Below, in pieces: positions 48,577 through 57,758 of a stretch of 64,000 bases of DNA. The notes beneath the pieces were generated by a model, which did not search any database, had not been told where the DNA came from, and was given only the letters and a program-made list of their open reading frames with translations. The DNA is from Ornithinibacillus gellani (GTDB lineage: Bacteria > Bacillota > Bacilli > Bacillales > Amphibacillaceae): NCBI RefSeq assembly GCF_003730295.1, contig NZ_QTSZ01000029.1, positions 62,001 through 126,000 of the forward strand. Reading direction: 5' to 3'. Every line of letters begins with the position of its first letter. The first letter of the stretch is position 1. The position numbers and the translations under genes were made by a program.

Positions 48577-48597
48577 GTATTTCCTCCTTTTTCACGA

Positions 48598-50028
48598 TTA
48601 TTCCAATCCTGCGCGATGATTCATTTTTTTGATGGAATGAATGGCCTGAACCATTGCATCTGTCTTCCCATCATGGAAGAAAATAACTTCCCCTGTTGGG
48701 TCATCGCCACTCCGACCAGCTCGTCCAGCTATTTGTACAAGTGCCGCTTCGTCAAACACCGTATGACCAGCAGCCAATATAGCCACATCGACAGAAGGAA
48801 AGGTTACCCCTCTTTCCAAGATAGTTGTTGTAATCAAAACGAGTAGCTTTTTATTACGGAACTGCTGTACCTTCTCTGTTCGATTAGGATCTTCAGCATG
48901 TACGGTTGCAAGCTGTTCTGTGTGTTCTATTATCCCTAAATTCTGGAGTAATGCAGCCATCGGTGTATAGAATCGTTCGGCAAGCATAATAGTTGGTGTA
49001 AAAATTAGGAGCTGGCGGTTTGGCTGTTTACGGTTAATTAACCAATCTGAAAGTTCTTTAGGTATGGTAAAATGCTGAATATGTTTTTTTAATGACCAAA
49101 CTAATTTCAACTGGGGTACTGGTAAAGGGTGACCATGGTATCGTACAGGAACGAACACATGAGGAAGCTTTCCTCTATTGAGACGCGATTGATCCTTTGG
49201 CCTTGGTGTAGCTGTTAAATAGATGGTTGTCGCCTGATTTGTTATTGCATGTTTCGTGGCATAGGGAAGTGATGCATCTGCGTGGTAGGGAAATGCATCT
49301 ATTTCATCAATAATCATTACATCAAAAGCCCGATAAAATCGCAGCAATTGATGGGTGGTTGCAAGCAGCAGTTGTGCTGTGCCAGAACGATCTGGACTGC
49401 CGCCATATAGTGCTTCAATCGACACATCGTGATAGGCTGTCTGCAACCGTGGTTTTAATTCGCGAACAACATCCGCACGTGGCGTAGCGATACAAATGCG
49501 CCAACCACGTTGGAGTGCGGCGGTAATACCAGGAAATAACATCTCTGTTTTACCAGCCCCACATACTGCATAGACGAGTAACTCTTTTTCCTGGTTGTCA
49601 ATAGCTTGAACAATGCGATCTGCTGCCAGCTGTTGCTGTGTGGTTAGCTCCCCCTTCCATGTGCAAGGGTCTTCATGCTTTGTCCAGCCAGGGATTTCTC
49701 CTGACCAAATATAAAGGGCCTCACATTCAGATACCCTTCCCATATGAATACATTTACGACAATAGGCGTGCGTTGATTGACAACGAAAACAGGGCATCCT
49801 GCCAATTAAATGAGGGGTCTGATTACCACAGCGTTGGCATGTTAATTTCCATTGCTGTCGCACCATGGAAGGTGTTGCGGTAAATTGCTGTTCTGCAAGC
49901 AGTCGTGTAAATACAGTTGATTCTACTTGAATTTCCTGCCGTAATAATCTTTTTCCAGCAAATTGCCGAGATAGTTCAGTGGATAGTGGTTTGTTGAAAG
50001 AGGGGACTGTCTGATTGATAGACTGCAT
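48598..50028 (-). CDS. comFA: ComFA DEAD-box ATPase for DNA uptake
   Basis: ATP-driven translocase that helps pull transforming single-stranded DNA into the cytoplasm. From the ATG at 50026-50028 (MQSINQT), 9 bases after AGGAG, it has 476 residues. A four-cysteine zinc domain (CQRCGNQ...CFRC, CRKC) lies near residues 65-110. Walker A GAGKTEM, Walker B IIDEIDAFP, motif III TATP and motif VI QIAGRAGR follow. It is complete, so the uptake machinery may be functional. Confidence 0.95.
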   Translation of the reverse strand: MQSINQTVPSFNKPLSTELSRQFAGKRLLRQEIQVESTVFTRLLAEQQFTATPSMVRQQWKLTCQRCGNQTPHLIGRMPCFRCQSTHAYCRKCIHMGRVSECEALYIWSGEIPGWTKHEDPCTWKGELTTQQQLAADRIVQAIDNQEKELLVYAVCGAGKTEMLFPGITAALQRGWRICIATPRADVVRELKPRLQTAYHDVSIEALYGGSPDRSGTAQLLLATTHQLLRFYRAFDVMIIDEIDAFPYHADASLPYATKHAITNQATTIYLTATPRPKDQSRLNRGKLPHVFVPVRYHGHPLPVPQLKLVWSLKKHIQHFTIPKELSDWLINRKQPNRQLLIFTPTIMLAERFYTPMAALLQNLGIIEHTEQLATVHAEDPNRTEKVQQFRNKKLLVLITTTILERGVTFPSVDVAILAAGHTVFDEAALVQIAGRAGRSGDDPTGEVIFFHDGKTDAMVQAIHSIKKMNHRAGLE

Positions 50029-50079
50029 ATCCATTCTCTCCTTTTATGAGGTATGTTTAGGGGGAACGAAAGGAAATAC

Positions 50080-50105
50080 TGCCACTAGAAAAACACTAGT
50101 GGCAA
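50080..50105 (-). terminator. Hairpin downstream of degV
   Basis: TGCCACTAG pairs with CTAGTGGCA around a 7-base loop between the degV stop and comFA start. T content after it is weak, so partial termination is possible. Confidence 0.55.
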
Positions 50106-50152
50106 TAGAGATGATTTAAAGATTTGTATAATCTTCTAAAATGATATAAGGG

Positions 50153-51001
50153 CTATTTTTTATACCAGCATACACCAATGGCGCCTTCTCCAAGATGGGT
50201 TCCAATAACAGGGCCAAAATAACTGATACTAACTTCTAGGTTGGTATACTTTGCCATGAGCTCTTCTTTTAAAGCAATAGCTGCTGGTTCATCATGCCCA
50301 TGAATAACGACTACTCGTAGTTCATGACCAGCATCAGCATCATCACCGAGCATGCCAACAATACGATTTAGCGCTTTTTTACGTGTGCGAATTTTTTCAA
50401 ATGGAACGATAACTTTATCAACAAAATGGAGGATTGGTTTTACCTGTAATAGACTACCTACAATTGCTTGGGCGCTATTCAAACGACCACCTTTTTGAAG
50501 ATTAGATAAATCGTCTACCATAAAGTAAGCGCGCAAGCTCTTTTTCATCTCATCCAAGCGAGCAATAATTTCTTCTGGTGCATGGCCTTGATTAGCCATT
50601 GCAACTGCCTCCAACACATAAAAGCCTTGTGCCATACAGCTTATTTCGGAATCATAGGCATATACATCAATACCTTCTACCATGTCTCCAGCACTTATAA
50701 CTGCTTGATACGTGCCACTAATCCCACTTGATAAATGGATAGAAATAACCGCATCATAGGCTTTAGCAAGCTCTTCCAGCTTTGAAGTGATATAGCCGAT
50801 TGATGGTTGAGAGGTTTTTGGTAATTCCTTTTCATCTCTCATTTTCTCATAAAATTCATCCGTAGTTATATCAATTTCTTCCTCGTATGTACTGTCTCCA
50901 AATACGACACTCAAGGGAACCATATGTATGCCAAGCTTATCCCGTTGCTCCTTTGGGATATAAGCGGTACTATCCGTCATCACTGCAACCTTCATATTCA
51001 T
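50153..51001 (-). CDS. degV: DegV family fatty-acid-binding protein
   Basis: Member of the FakB/DegV family that holds a fatty acid for the kinase FakA or similar. The N-terminal VAVMTDSTAYIPKEQ and the region TSQPS..Y (residues about 62-75) hold the characteristic Ser/Thr motifs. A central LSSGISGTYQ motif is present. Length is 282 residues. GGAGGG lies just upstream of the ATG. degU lies 390 bases upstream on the same strand, as in B. subtilis. Confidence 0.93.
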   Translation of the reverse strand: MNMKVAVMTDSTAYIPKEQRDKLGIHMVPLSVVFGDSTYEEEIDITTDEFYEKMRDEKELPKTSQPSIGYITSKLEELAKAYDAVISIHLSSGISGTYQAVISAGDMVEGIDVYAYDSEISCMAQGFYVLEAVAMANQGHAPEEIIARLDEMKKSLRAYFMVDDLSNLQKGGRLNSAQAIVGSLLQVKPILHFVDKVIVPFEKIRTRKKALNRIVGMLGDDADAGHELRVVVIHGHDEPAAIALKEELMAKYTNLEVSISYFGPVIGTHLGEGAIGVCWYKK

Positions 51002-51212
51002 GTCCCCTCCCTTCTTTCCTATATAAGTTAATAGCTTCTATTCTTATCCTATCATTCTACATGATTGAACTGGAAAAATCACCTGCAAAATATGGTTCAA
51101 CTGCATCTTCCGTCATAGGTGACATGCATATGTATGTTTCTACTCGATATAAGACGCTATAGCCATTTATCACAACCAAGGTATCCACAATAGAATAGGA
51201 GGTTGAAAAAGC
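51002..51212. other. Intergenic region upstream of degV
   Basis: AT-rich, with no ORF with a ribosome site. Presumed degV promoter area; no convincing hexamer pair was identified. Confidence 0.3.
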
Positions 51213-51256
51213 AAAAAATGCAAGTTGGATTCATTTCAAAATCCAACTTGCATTTA
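51213..51256. terminator. Terminator-like perfect hairpin between degU and degV
   Basis: AAATGCAAGTTGGAT (51216-51230) pairs perfectly with ATCCAACTTGCATTT (51241-51255), with T and A runs outside. Its GCAAGTTGGATTC half also occurs in the terminator at 27127-27171. Confidence 0.8.
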
Positions 51257-51337
51257 CACGATTGATTTGCACTGCAGCATGATGCTAACAATGAATCGCA
51301 GTGGCCCCGTGTACGCATACACTTCGTTTCACATTTT

Positions 51338-51389
51338 TTATCACAGATTAACCCGCTGTATGACCCCCACGGATTGAAGTTTCACTATA
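51338..51389 (-). repeat. Dispersed palindromic repeat, internally deleted copy E
   Basis: On the minus strand the left end GTGAAACTTCAATC and GTGGGGG are joined directly to the right end (TACAGCGGGTTAATCTG). The whole middle, including both hairpin loops, is lost. The break lies within the two G-runs. It starts about 3 bases after the degU stop codon. Confidence 0.82.
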
Positions 51390-52082
51390 TTATAGTACTT
51401 CGACCCAGCCCTTGCGAATTGCTGATACTACAGCTTGGGTGCGATCATTTACATTCATTTTTTGCAAAATATTACTGACATGATTTTTAACTGTTTTTTC
51501 ACTAATATAAAGTGATTCTGCAACAGCCCGGTTACTTTTACCATCTGCCAAAAGCTGTAAAACTTCGCATTCACGTTTCGTCAGCAAATGAAGTGGTCGA
51601 CGGAATTCAACGCCACTATCGGCAATACTAGTAATGTTCTCCTCTGCCAAGCGACGGTATTCTTTCACGAGATTATGTGTTACCTTCGGATGCAGGTAAG
51701 AACCTCCTTCACTGACAACTCGAATTGCTTCGATCAGGGAGTCAGAATCCATTTCCTTCAGAAGGTATCCCTGTGCACCAGTTTTCAATGCATGTGTAAC
51801 ATAACTTTCGTCGTCATGAATAGATAATATAATGACTCTCGTTTTTGGAAAATGTCTTACCAAATCCGCTGTTGCCTGTACACCATTCATGTTTGGCATA
51901 TTGATATCCATTAAGACAACATCTGGACTATATTCTTTTACAAGCTTATTCGCTACTGCGCCATCATCGCCCTCTGCGACAACATTAAACTGTGGTTCAA
52001 ATTCCAGGATACGCTTGACTCCTTCACGAAATAGCTTATGGTCATCGATTAAGATAATATTTATTGGCTTCGTTGTGTTCAT
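51390..52082 (-). CDS. degU: Response regulator DegU
   Basis: NarL/LuxR-type regulator of exoenzymes, motility and competence, paired with DegS. From the ATG at 52080-52082 (MNTTKPI), with GGAGAAA upstream, it has 230 residues. The receiver has the acidic pair at 13-14 and the phosphoacceptor Asp59 in VLMDINMPN. The C-terminal helix-turn-helix reads [33 protein letters not shown]. An in-frame TTG at 52100 overlaps a ribosome site. A short repeat copy begins right after its stop codon. Confidence 0.96.
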   Translation of the reverse strand: MNTTKPINIILIDDHKLFREGVKRILEFEPQFNVVAEGDDGAVANKLVKEYSPDVVLMDINMPNMNGVQATADLVRHFPKTRVIILSIHDDESYVTHALKTGAQGYLLKEMDSDSLIEAIRVVSEGGSYLHPKVTHNLVKEYRRLAEENITSIADSGVEFRRPLHLLTKRECEVLQLLADGKSNRAVAESLYISEKTVKNHVSNILQKMNVNDRTQAVVSAIRKGWVEVL

Positions 52083-52230
52083 TTTCTCCGTTCCTCCCAA
52101 ATATTGTTCCTGATCAAATGTTACCTATTGCTATGATAGATGCATGCTGTTTTATTTATCTCTTTTTTGTGTTGAACAATGGTAAAACACAATTGGTTGC
52201 CAACCATATTACTTTCTATTTATTATACCC

Positions 52231-53373
52231 TTAATTTGGTTTATATGGTACCTTGATTGTAATTCGGGTTCCTTTTCCAATTGCAGAATCAATTGTCAGT
52301 TTCCCTTCAAACATCTCAACGCGTTCTCTCATACCAATGAGCCCAAAAGATTTATCACGTTTTTGCTTTGGATCAAAGCCTTTGCCATTATCCTGAATAA
52401 TCATGGTAATACGATCTTTGTATATTTCCAATTTCACTCGGATATGTGAAGCCTCTGCATGTTTGACTGCATTTTGGACTGCCTCTTGGACAAGGCGGAA
52501 AAATGCAATCTCATATGGCTGCGAAAGACGTTTGTCCTCCCCGATGGAAGTAAAATCAATTCGGATTTGATTATATTCTTCAGTTGTTGCAAGGTACCGT
52601 TTTATAGTCGGAAGCAAGCCAAGATCATCCAATGCCATTGGTCGCAAATCATAAATGATTCTTCTAACCTCATACAGGGAAGAACGGATCATTTTTCGGA
52701 CGCTTTTAATTTCCTTTAACGCATCGTCAGTGCTACCTTCACGGAATGTTCGATCTACCAACTCCGATCGTAATAAAATATTCGCTAGCATTTGGGCTGG
52801 TCCATCATGAATTTCGCGAGAGATTTTCTTTCTCTCTTCTTCCTGAGCTTCAATGATTTTCAGACCAAACTCCTGTTTTTCCTTCGCTTCTTCCAGCATC
52901 TCATTGACCTTTTTAAAATCGTCATTTAAATAATTTAAAATGACAGTGATTTTACTTGCCAAGCCATTGGCACGCTCAATTGTCTGGCCAAGCGAAAGAA
53001 TCCTTCTCTCCAGCTCGTCCCGTTTTAGGCGAAGACTTTTTTCTTCCTGGCGCAGCATCGCAAGCTCTGTCTGCATATCATGCGTACTTTCGTATACTTC
53101 ACGGATTTCCTGCTCAGAATAACGGTCAAAATATTTACTGACCTCTGAAAGCCGTTGCCGTGAATAGCGCACACGCTGCTCCAATTGATCGCCTTCATCA
53201 ATATGCACGAGGACACTTTCCTTTGTCTCACGAAGCTCACGGCGTAATTCTTCATGCTCCACTCGAGCTTCTTCGCTTATATTGAATATTTCATCTTTAC
53301 TCTTTTCGACTACCTCTACCATTTCATCAATAATATAATCCAATGCTTTCTCCTTGGGTTTTAACGTAGACAT
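52231..53373 (-). CDS. degS: Cytoplasmic sensor kinase DegS
   Basis: Soluble histidine kinase of 380 residues. A long N-terminal coiled-coil sensor region (about 1-170) is followed by the HisKA_3 helix with the phosphorylated His189 in ISREIHDGPAQML. The HATPase_c domain follows with N-box EAVQNAVKHAE and G-box DNGKGF. There is no membrane segment, as expected. It is transcribed divergently from yvyE, with degU 148 bases downstream. Confidence 0.97.
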   Translation of the reverse strand: MSTLKPKEKALDYIIDEMVEVVEKSKDEIFNISEEARVEHEELRRELRETKESVLVHIDEGDQLEQRVRYSRQRLSEVSKYFDRYSEQEIREVYESTHDMQTELAMLRQEEKSLRLKRDELERRILSLGQTIERANGLASKITVILNYLNDDFKKVNEMLEEAKEKQEFGLKIIEAQEEERKKISREIHDGPAQMLANILLRSELVDRTFREGSTDDALKEIKSVRKMIRSSLYEVRRIIYDLRPMALDDLGLLPTIKRYLATTEEYNQIRIDFTSIGEDKRLSQPYEIAFFRLVQEAVQNAVKHAEASHIRVKLEIYKDRITMIIQDNGKGFDPKQKRDKSFGLIGMRERVEMFEGKLTIDSAIGKGTRITIKVPYKPN

Positions 53374-53623
53374 CTTTTTATGACACCAACCTATGATATA
53401 ATTATACGCAGTTATGTAACATTTTTATAGGGTCTTTTTGCGCACTTACAATTGACCTATTTGACGAAGAGCCATATCCATAGTCCCAATGGTTGGATTC
53501 GCTTACGCTAAGTATGGCGGCATTCCTGCTTTTGAACCAGGAATATGGTAGCTGTTCCATTAAATAAAACAGCTTTCAATCCTTATATTATATACTATTT
53601 TCATAGATTAAGGGAGTAATTAA

Positions 53624-54271
53624 ATGTTAAAAAAATATTTCACGGTAAAGTCTCATGGAACAGATGAAATAATCATTCAAAAGTCCCGTTTTATCGGCAC
53701 CGTTCGACGGGTTGAGACAGAAGAAGCAGCACAAGCCTTCATTCAAGAGATGAAAAAGAAGTACCATGATGCCACACATAATTGTTCTGCCTATCTCATA
53801 GGAGAAAATGACCAGATTCAAAAAGCAAATGATGACGGGGAGCCTAGCGGAACAGCTGGTGTACCTATTTTGGAGGTTTTAAAGAAACAAGGACTCAAGG
53901 ATACAGCGGTCGTTGTGACAAGATATTTTGGCGGAATCAAGCTTGGCGCTGGTGGATTAATTCGCGCCTATGGTAGTACAACTTCCCAAGCAATTCAAAC
54001 GACGGGTATTGTTAAAAGACAGCTGATGCAAGGTTTTACTGTCGTTGTCGATTATACACTTCTAGGCAAACTGGAAAATAGTTTGCGAAACTCGTCCTAT
54101 GTATTGAAGGATATTCATTATGTGGATAAGGTGTCATTTGATGTGTATGTGGAAGCAGGCACAGAACAGACATTTACTGATTGGCTCGTCGATTTAACAA
54201 ATGACCAACTTGAGATCATAAAGAAAGATACTGCTTACATGGAAATAGAGGTAAAATCCACTTCTGAATGA
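53624..54271 (+). CDS. yvyE: YigZ/IMPACT family protein YvyE
   Basis: Protein of 215 residues with an N-terminal IMPACT domain (signature DDGEPSGTAGVPILEVLKKQGLKDTAVVVTRYFGGIKLGAGGLIRAYG) and a C-terminal DUF1949-type half. The biochemical role is not settled; eukaryotic IMPACT binds GCN1. It is next to degS in many bacilli. The ATG is preceded by AGGGAG. Repeat copy D begins directly after the TGA. Confidence 0.93.
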   Translation: MLKKYFTVKSHGTDEIIIQKSRFIGTVRRVETEEAAQAFIQEMKKKYHDATHNCSAYLIGENDQIQKANDDGEPSGTAGVPILEVLKKQGLKDTAVVVTRYFGGIKLGAGGLIRAYGSTTSQAIQTTGIVKRQLMQGFTVVVDYTLLGKLENSLRNSSYVLKDIHYVDKVSFDVYVEAGTEQTFTDWLVDLTNDQLEIIKKDTAYMEIEVKSTSE

Positions 54272-54343
54272 TATAGTGAAACTTCAATCAGTGGGGTTTT
54301 CGCACTTTCCCACTGATTGTTAGTTGAACCAATCAGGCCTTTT
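54272..54343 (+). repeat. Dispersed palindromic repeat, left half copy D
   Basis: Left end TATAGTGAAACTTCAATC, hairpin 1 (CAATCAGTGGGG...CCCACTGATTG) and the start of hairpin 2 (AATCAGGCCT). It then breaks off and joins an IS3 transposase remnant at about 54341-54345. It starts at the base after the yvyE stop codon. Confidence 0.83.
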
Positions 54344-54344
54344 T

Positions 54345-54651
54345 TCGGATCAGGGAAGTGTGTACACATCCCATGCAATTCAAAATATTGTAAAGGAAAG
54401 GCATCTGGTGGCCAGCATGTCCAGACGTGGGAACTGCTGGGATAATGCGGTTATTGAATCTTTTCACATTTAAAAGCGGAGGAATTTCAGTTTGTAAAAA
54501 TACACTCACTTAGCACGAAGGAAGTCACAGACCGTGTCGATCAATATATGTTGTATTATCATTCAGACAGGATACAAGAAAAATTAGGCTACCAAACGCC
54601 CAAAAAGTTTGGACGTTTAGCAGCCTCGTATAGGGGGGTTATGCGTGTCCC
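54345..54651 (+). pseudogene. IS3-family transposase OrfB remnant (C-terminal part)
   Basis: Reads SDQGSVYTSHAIQNIVKERHL...SMSRRGNCWDNAVIESFH, the end of the rve integrase core of IS150-type IS3 transposases, with the last catalytic Glu in VIESF. After that a frameshift in a T-run brings a TAA (54471-54473). The next frame continues LKAEEFQFVKI...QEKLGYQTPKKF to a TAG near 54651. The N-terminal two-thirds, including the first Asp, is missing. It cannot encode an active enzyme. Confidence 0.88.
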
Positions 54652-54705
54652 ATTTTAGTAGGGCAGTTCATTTCATACGTCGATTTTTTAATGATTTATA
54701 TTGGA

Positions 54706-55434
54706 TTATTTTACTTTAGCTAGTGCTGCTTCGTCTGCAATAATCGTTACGCGTGGATGTTGTTTTAAAATAGAAGCCGGTAGCGCCTCTGTTAATTCAC
54801 CATCAATTACGCCAGCGATTGCATCCGCTTTGTTTTCCCCAGAAGCTAATAATAAGATTTCCTTACTTTCAATAATCGAGCCAATTCCCATCGTTACTGC
54901 TTGCTTCGGAACATCATCCATTGAATCAAAAAATCTTGCATTAGCATCTATGGTTGCTTGTGCTAAATTCTCAATATGTGTTCTGCCATCAAATTTTGCA
55001 CCTGGTTCATTAAAGCCAATATGTCCATTGGAACCAATTCCAAGCAGTTGAATATCAATGCCACCAGCATCTTTAATGAGTTGCTCATAATCTGTGCATT
55101 CCTTTTCCAAATCTGTTGCAACACCATTTGGAACGAATGTATTTTCTTGTTTAATATCGATGTTGTTAAATAGCTTTTCATTCATAAAGTAACGATAGCT
55201 ATTTGGGTTGTCACCAGCAAGACCAATATATTCGTCCAAGTTGAACGTTTTTACATCCTGAAAAGATATTTCACCATCTTTATATTTCTGAATTAAATGG
55301 TCATACAAACCTTCTGGTGTAGAACCTGTTGCTAAACCTAGCACAGGGGTTTCCATTTCTTTCAGCTTACCAACAAACCATTCACAAGCTTTTTCACTCA
55401 TTTCAGCGTAGTCTTTCACTTTTATAACTTGCAT
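54706..55434 (-). CDS. nagB: Glucosamine-6-phosphate deaminase
   Basis: Converts GlcN6P to fructose-6-phosphate and ammonia. Length is 242 residues. Catalytic-region motifs are ATGSTPEGLY, FNLDEYIGL and GIGSNGHIGFNEPG, the last with the ring-opening His. It begins 3 bases after nagA, so the two are coupled. It is the last gene of the operon. Confidence 0.97.
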   Translation of the reverse strand: MQVIKVKDYAEMSEKACEWFVGKLKEMETPVLGLATGSTPEGLYDHLIQKYKDGEISFQDVKTFNLDEYIGLAGDNPNSYRYFMNEKLFNNIDIKQENTFVPNGVATDLEKECTDYEQLIKDAGGIDIQLLGIGSNGHIGFNEPGAKFDGRTHIENLAQATIDANARFFDSMDDVPKQAVTMGIGSIIESKEILLLASGENKADAIAGVIDGELTEALPASILKQHPRVTIIADEAALAKVK

Positions 55435-55437
55435 TGA

Positions 55438-56616
55438 TTATTCCTCCTCATATGAAATAATTCCTTGGCAAATGGTATGATGAATATTTAATTCATCATC
55501 TACCAATAGTATATCCGCATCTTTTCCGACCGTAATACTTCCTTTTCGATCAAATACATGGATCTGCTTTGCCGGATTTTCTGAAGCCATTTCGATTATA
55601 TTCCGAATAGATACATCTTGTAAACGATAAACCTGTTTTGCACCATTAACTAATTTTAAAATGCTACCTGCTAGCGTTCCATCTTCCAATATAGCACGGT
55701 CCTCGGTTACTTCAACAGGCTGACCACCTAACTCGTAGTCACCGGGCTGCAGACATTTGGCACGCATGGCATCTGTAATGAGTATTAATCTTTCACTGCC
55801 CATATTACGATAAATTAAGTCAATCATTTCCGGTGCGACATGAATACCATCGGCAATTAACTCTGCCCGAAGCTCTTTTAATTGTAATGCCGCTCCTACT
55901 GCACCAATGTCCCGGTGGTGAATGCCGTTCATTGCATTACATATATGCGTAACCTGACGAACACCATGCGCTACGGCTTGTTTCATCTGGTCAAAGTTTG
56001 CATTGGTATGTCCTGCAGAAACATTTATGCCTGCAGCAGATAAATGACGAATAAAATCTCCATTTGGATCATGCTCAGGAGCCATGGTAATGGTTTTTAT
56101 TTTATTTCCAGACAAAGCCTGCCAGCTATCGAATAATTCCATATCTGGTTCCAGAATATACTTCGCCGGCTGTGCACCTTTTTTTTCCACTTCTAAAAAC
56201 GGTCCTTCTAAATGAATGCCAATTACTTCCGCATATCCGGGCTTATTTGGATAGTGAGAAATGTTTTTTAAAGCATGTTCAATATTATCCTTCGATTGCG
56301 TAATTGTCGTAGCAAGAAAGCTTGTTGTACCTTCCTTCGGCAATACCGAAGCTATCTTGTCAATGGCTTCCTCTGTTGCATCCATGACGTCCGCTCCATT
56401 CGCACCATGGATATGGCCATCAATAAATCCAGGAATGAGGTTTAAACCTTCCCCATCTATCACTCGGAAGGAAGGGGGATAAGCAGCAGGCTTTTCCCCA
56501 TCTCGAAAAATAGCTTTTATTTTGCCTTTTTCGATTAGTACATTCCCATTCGTCAGTGTTTCTTTTTCTGTATATATCGTCGCGTTGCGGATGTATAAAT
56601 TACGCTTATCCATCAT
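55438..56616 (-). CDS. nagA: N-acetylglucosamine-6-phosphate deacetylase
   Basis: Metal-dependent amidohydrolase of 392 residues that deacetylates GlcNAc6P. Key segments are PGFIDGHIHGANGAD (metal-binding HxH), HLEGPFL, the His pair in GHTNA and the Asp in ITDAMRA. It follows the TIM-barrel gene by 36 bases and precedes nagB by 3. AAAGGA lies 6 bases before the ATG. Confidence 0.97.
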   Translation of the reverse strand: MMDKRNLYIRNATIYTEKETLTNGNVLIEKGKIKAIFRDGEKPAAYPPSFRVIDGEGLNLIPGFIDGHIHGANGADVMDATEEAIDKIASVLPKEGTTSFLATTITQSKDNIEHALKNISHYPNKPGYAEVIGIHLEGPFLEVEKKGAQPAKYILEPDMELFDSWQALSGNKIKTITMAPEHDPNGDFIRHLSAAGINVSAGHTNANFDQMKQAVAHGVRQVTHICNAMNGIHHRDIGAVGAALQLKELRAELIADGIHVAPEMIDLIYRNMGSERLILITDAMRAKCLQPGDYELGGQPVEVTEDRAILEDGTLAGSILKLVNGAKQVYRLQDVSIRNIIEMASENPAKQIHVFDRKGSITVGKDADILLVDDELNIHHTICQGIISYEEE

Positions 56617-56652
56617 CCATCGTCCTTTCTTCGTATGATTCGATCTTATATG

Positions 56653-57573
56653 TTATCGGTTAATGGAAGCTGCCATCCGTATATACGTATGTCTTCTTCC
56701 ACGTATGGCTATAGAATAAGTAAGAATGTTTTCCGGTACAGCGATTCCATGTAAACCAGCATCCCCAATATGATGAATCGTTGCTCCCGCCATCTTATTA
56801 TAAAGTGCCATTTGTTGAATGGTTTCCTTTTCTGCACCCTCTTGACTTGTTCCAATTGTTGTTAATGCAAGCGCACCGTTTTCTTCTGCCGTACGGATTA
56901 ACGCACTGGTTTTATCCAAGGTGGAGCCGGGGACACTACCAACTCCTGGTAATAATATGACATCTGCACCTGCTTTTGCAAAGCTGGCCACCGTTGCAGT
57001 ATCTGCTAACCCTTCTTGAGTATCTACTGTTATACCAGCAGCATGCATCTTCCCAGCAATAATAATTAAATCGTCTCCAACCGTTTTTTTTGCGCGGACA
57101 ATAGCTCGTTCGATTTCTTTATTGGATACCCCTGTTTTAGGATTACCAGTCAGGCAAATAAAATCAAATCCCAATTCTTTCGCACGTAAAAACGAAGCAT
57201 CATTTGCCCTTCTCCCTGAAGGCAGTTCGTCAAGTTGTTCCAGTGCATGCGCTGATTCATCCACTGGTTCTAAGTTAATGCCAACTGGACGTCCAAGTAA
57301 TTCCTTTAATTTCCGAATCGTTTCCTCTGGCTCTACTGGGGGCATCCCCATTATATTTGGATGATTCACATCAAATACATTTAACAAAATAAGATCCGCA
57401 CCAAATGCTGCTACAAATTCCGCATTAGTCAATTCAGGATACATCGGTGCACTTGCACACACTACCTCTGACATCATGGTCCTACCTTCTGAGGCTTTCA
57501 TCGCCTGCAGTAATGCTTCTTTATTCATTTGAGCAAAATCGGATGCCGTACAATTTAATAAGCGCTTCATCAA
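56653..57573 (-). CDS. TIM-barrel-like DUF7916-type protein in the nag operon
   Basis: Probably the family listed as DUF7916; I am not certain of the number. The 306 residues alternate beta and alpha elements as in a TIM barrel: ELTNAEFVAAFGADLILLNVFDVNHP, GRPVGINLEP, GFDFICLTGNPKTGVSN, DLIIIAGKMHAAG, GADVILLPGVGSVPGST. The GVGSVPG loop looks like a phosphate-binding loop. There is no signal peptide. It is first in the nag operon, with GAAGGAGG upstream, so a role in amino-sugar-phosphate metabolism is inferred. The reaction is unknown. Confidence 0.75.
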   Translation of the reverse strand: MMKRLLNCTASDFAQMNKEALLQAMKASEGRTMMSEVVCASAPMYPELTNAEFVAAFGADLILLNVFDVNHPNIMGMPPVEPEETIRKLKELLGRPVGINLEPVDESAHALEQLDELPSGRRANDASFLRAKELGFDFICLTGNPKTGVSNKEIERAIVRAKKTVGDDLIIIAGKMHAAGITVDTQEGLADTATVASFAKAGADVILLPGVGSVPGSTLDKTSALIRTAEENGALALTTIGTSQEGAEKETIQQMALYNKMAGATIHHIGDAGLHGIAVPENILTYSIAIRGRRHTYIRMAASINR

Positions 57574-57654
57574 AATCCTCCTTCAACGATTACTACTGCT
57601 TATATTTTAGCTTAAGTGAAATGGAGAATCCAACAGCTTGCAAGTTCATCATAA

Positions 57655-57690
57655 GAAATGATGTCATTTCTGTGTACATGACATCATTTC
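57655..57690. promoter_or_regulatory. Perfect inverted repeat upstream of the nag operon
   Basis: GAAATGATGTCAT (57655-57667) pairs with ATGACATCATTTC (57678-57690) around a 10-base spacer. The left arm extended by three bases is itself palindromic. It lies about 80 bases upstream of the first gene and could be an operator. Alternatively it is a second terminator hairpin for the 56-residue gene. Confidence 0.6.
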
Positions 57691-57720
57691 CATACTTTTC
57701 ATCCTACTATCTAGTAAAAT

Positions 57721-57758
57721 AAAAAACCCTAGCGAAATATTAATTCACCAGGGGTTCG
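57721..57758 (-). terminator. Terminator of the 56-residue gene
   Basis: On the minus strand ACCCCTGGTGAA pairs with TTCGCTAGGGT and is followed by a T6 run. It overlaps the last codons of the gene. Confidence 0.8.
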
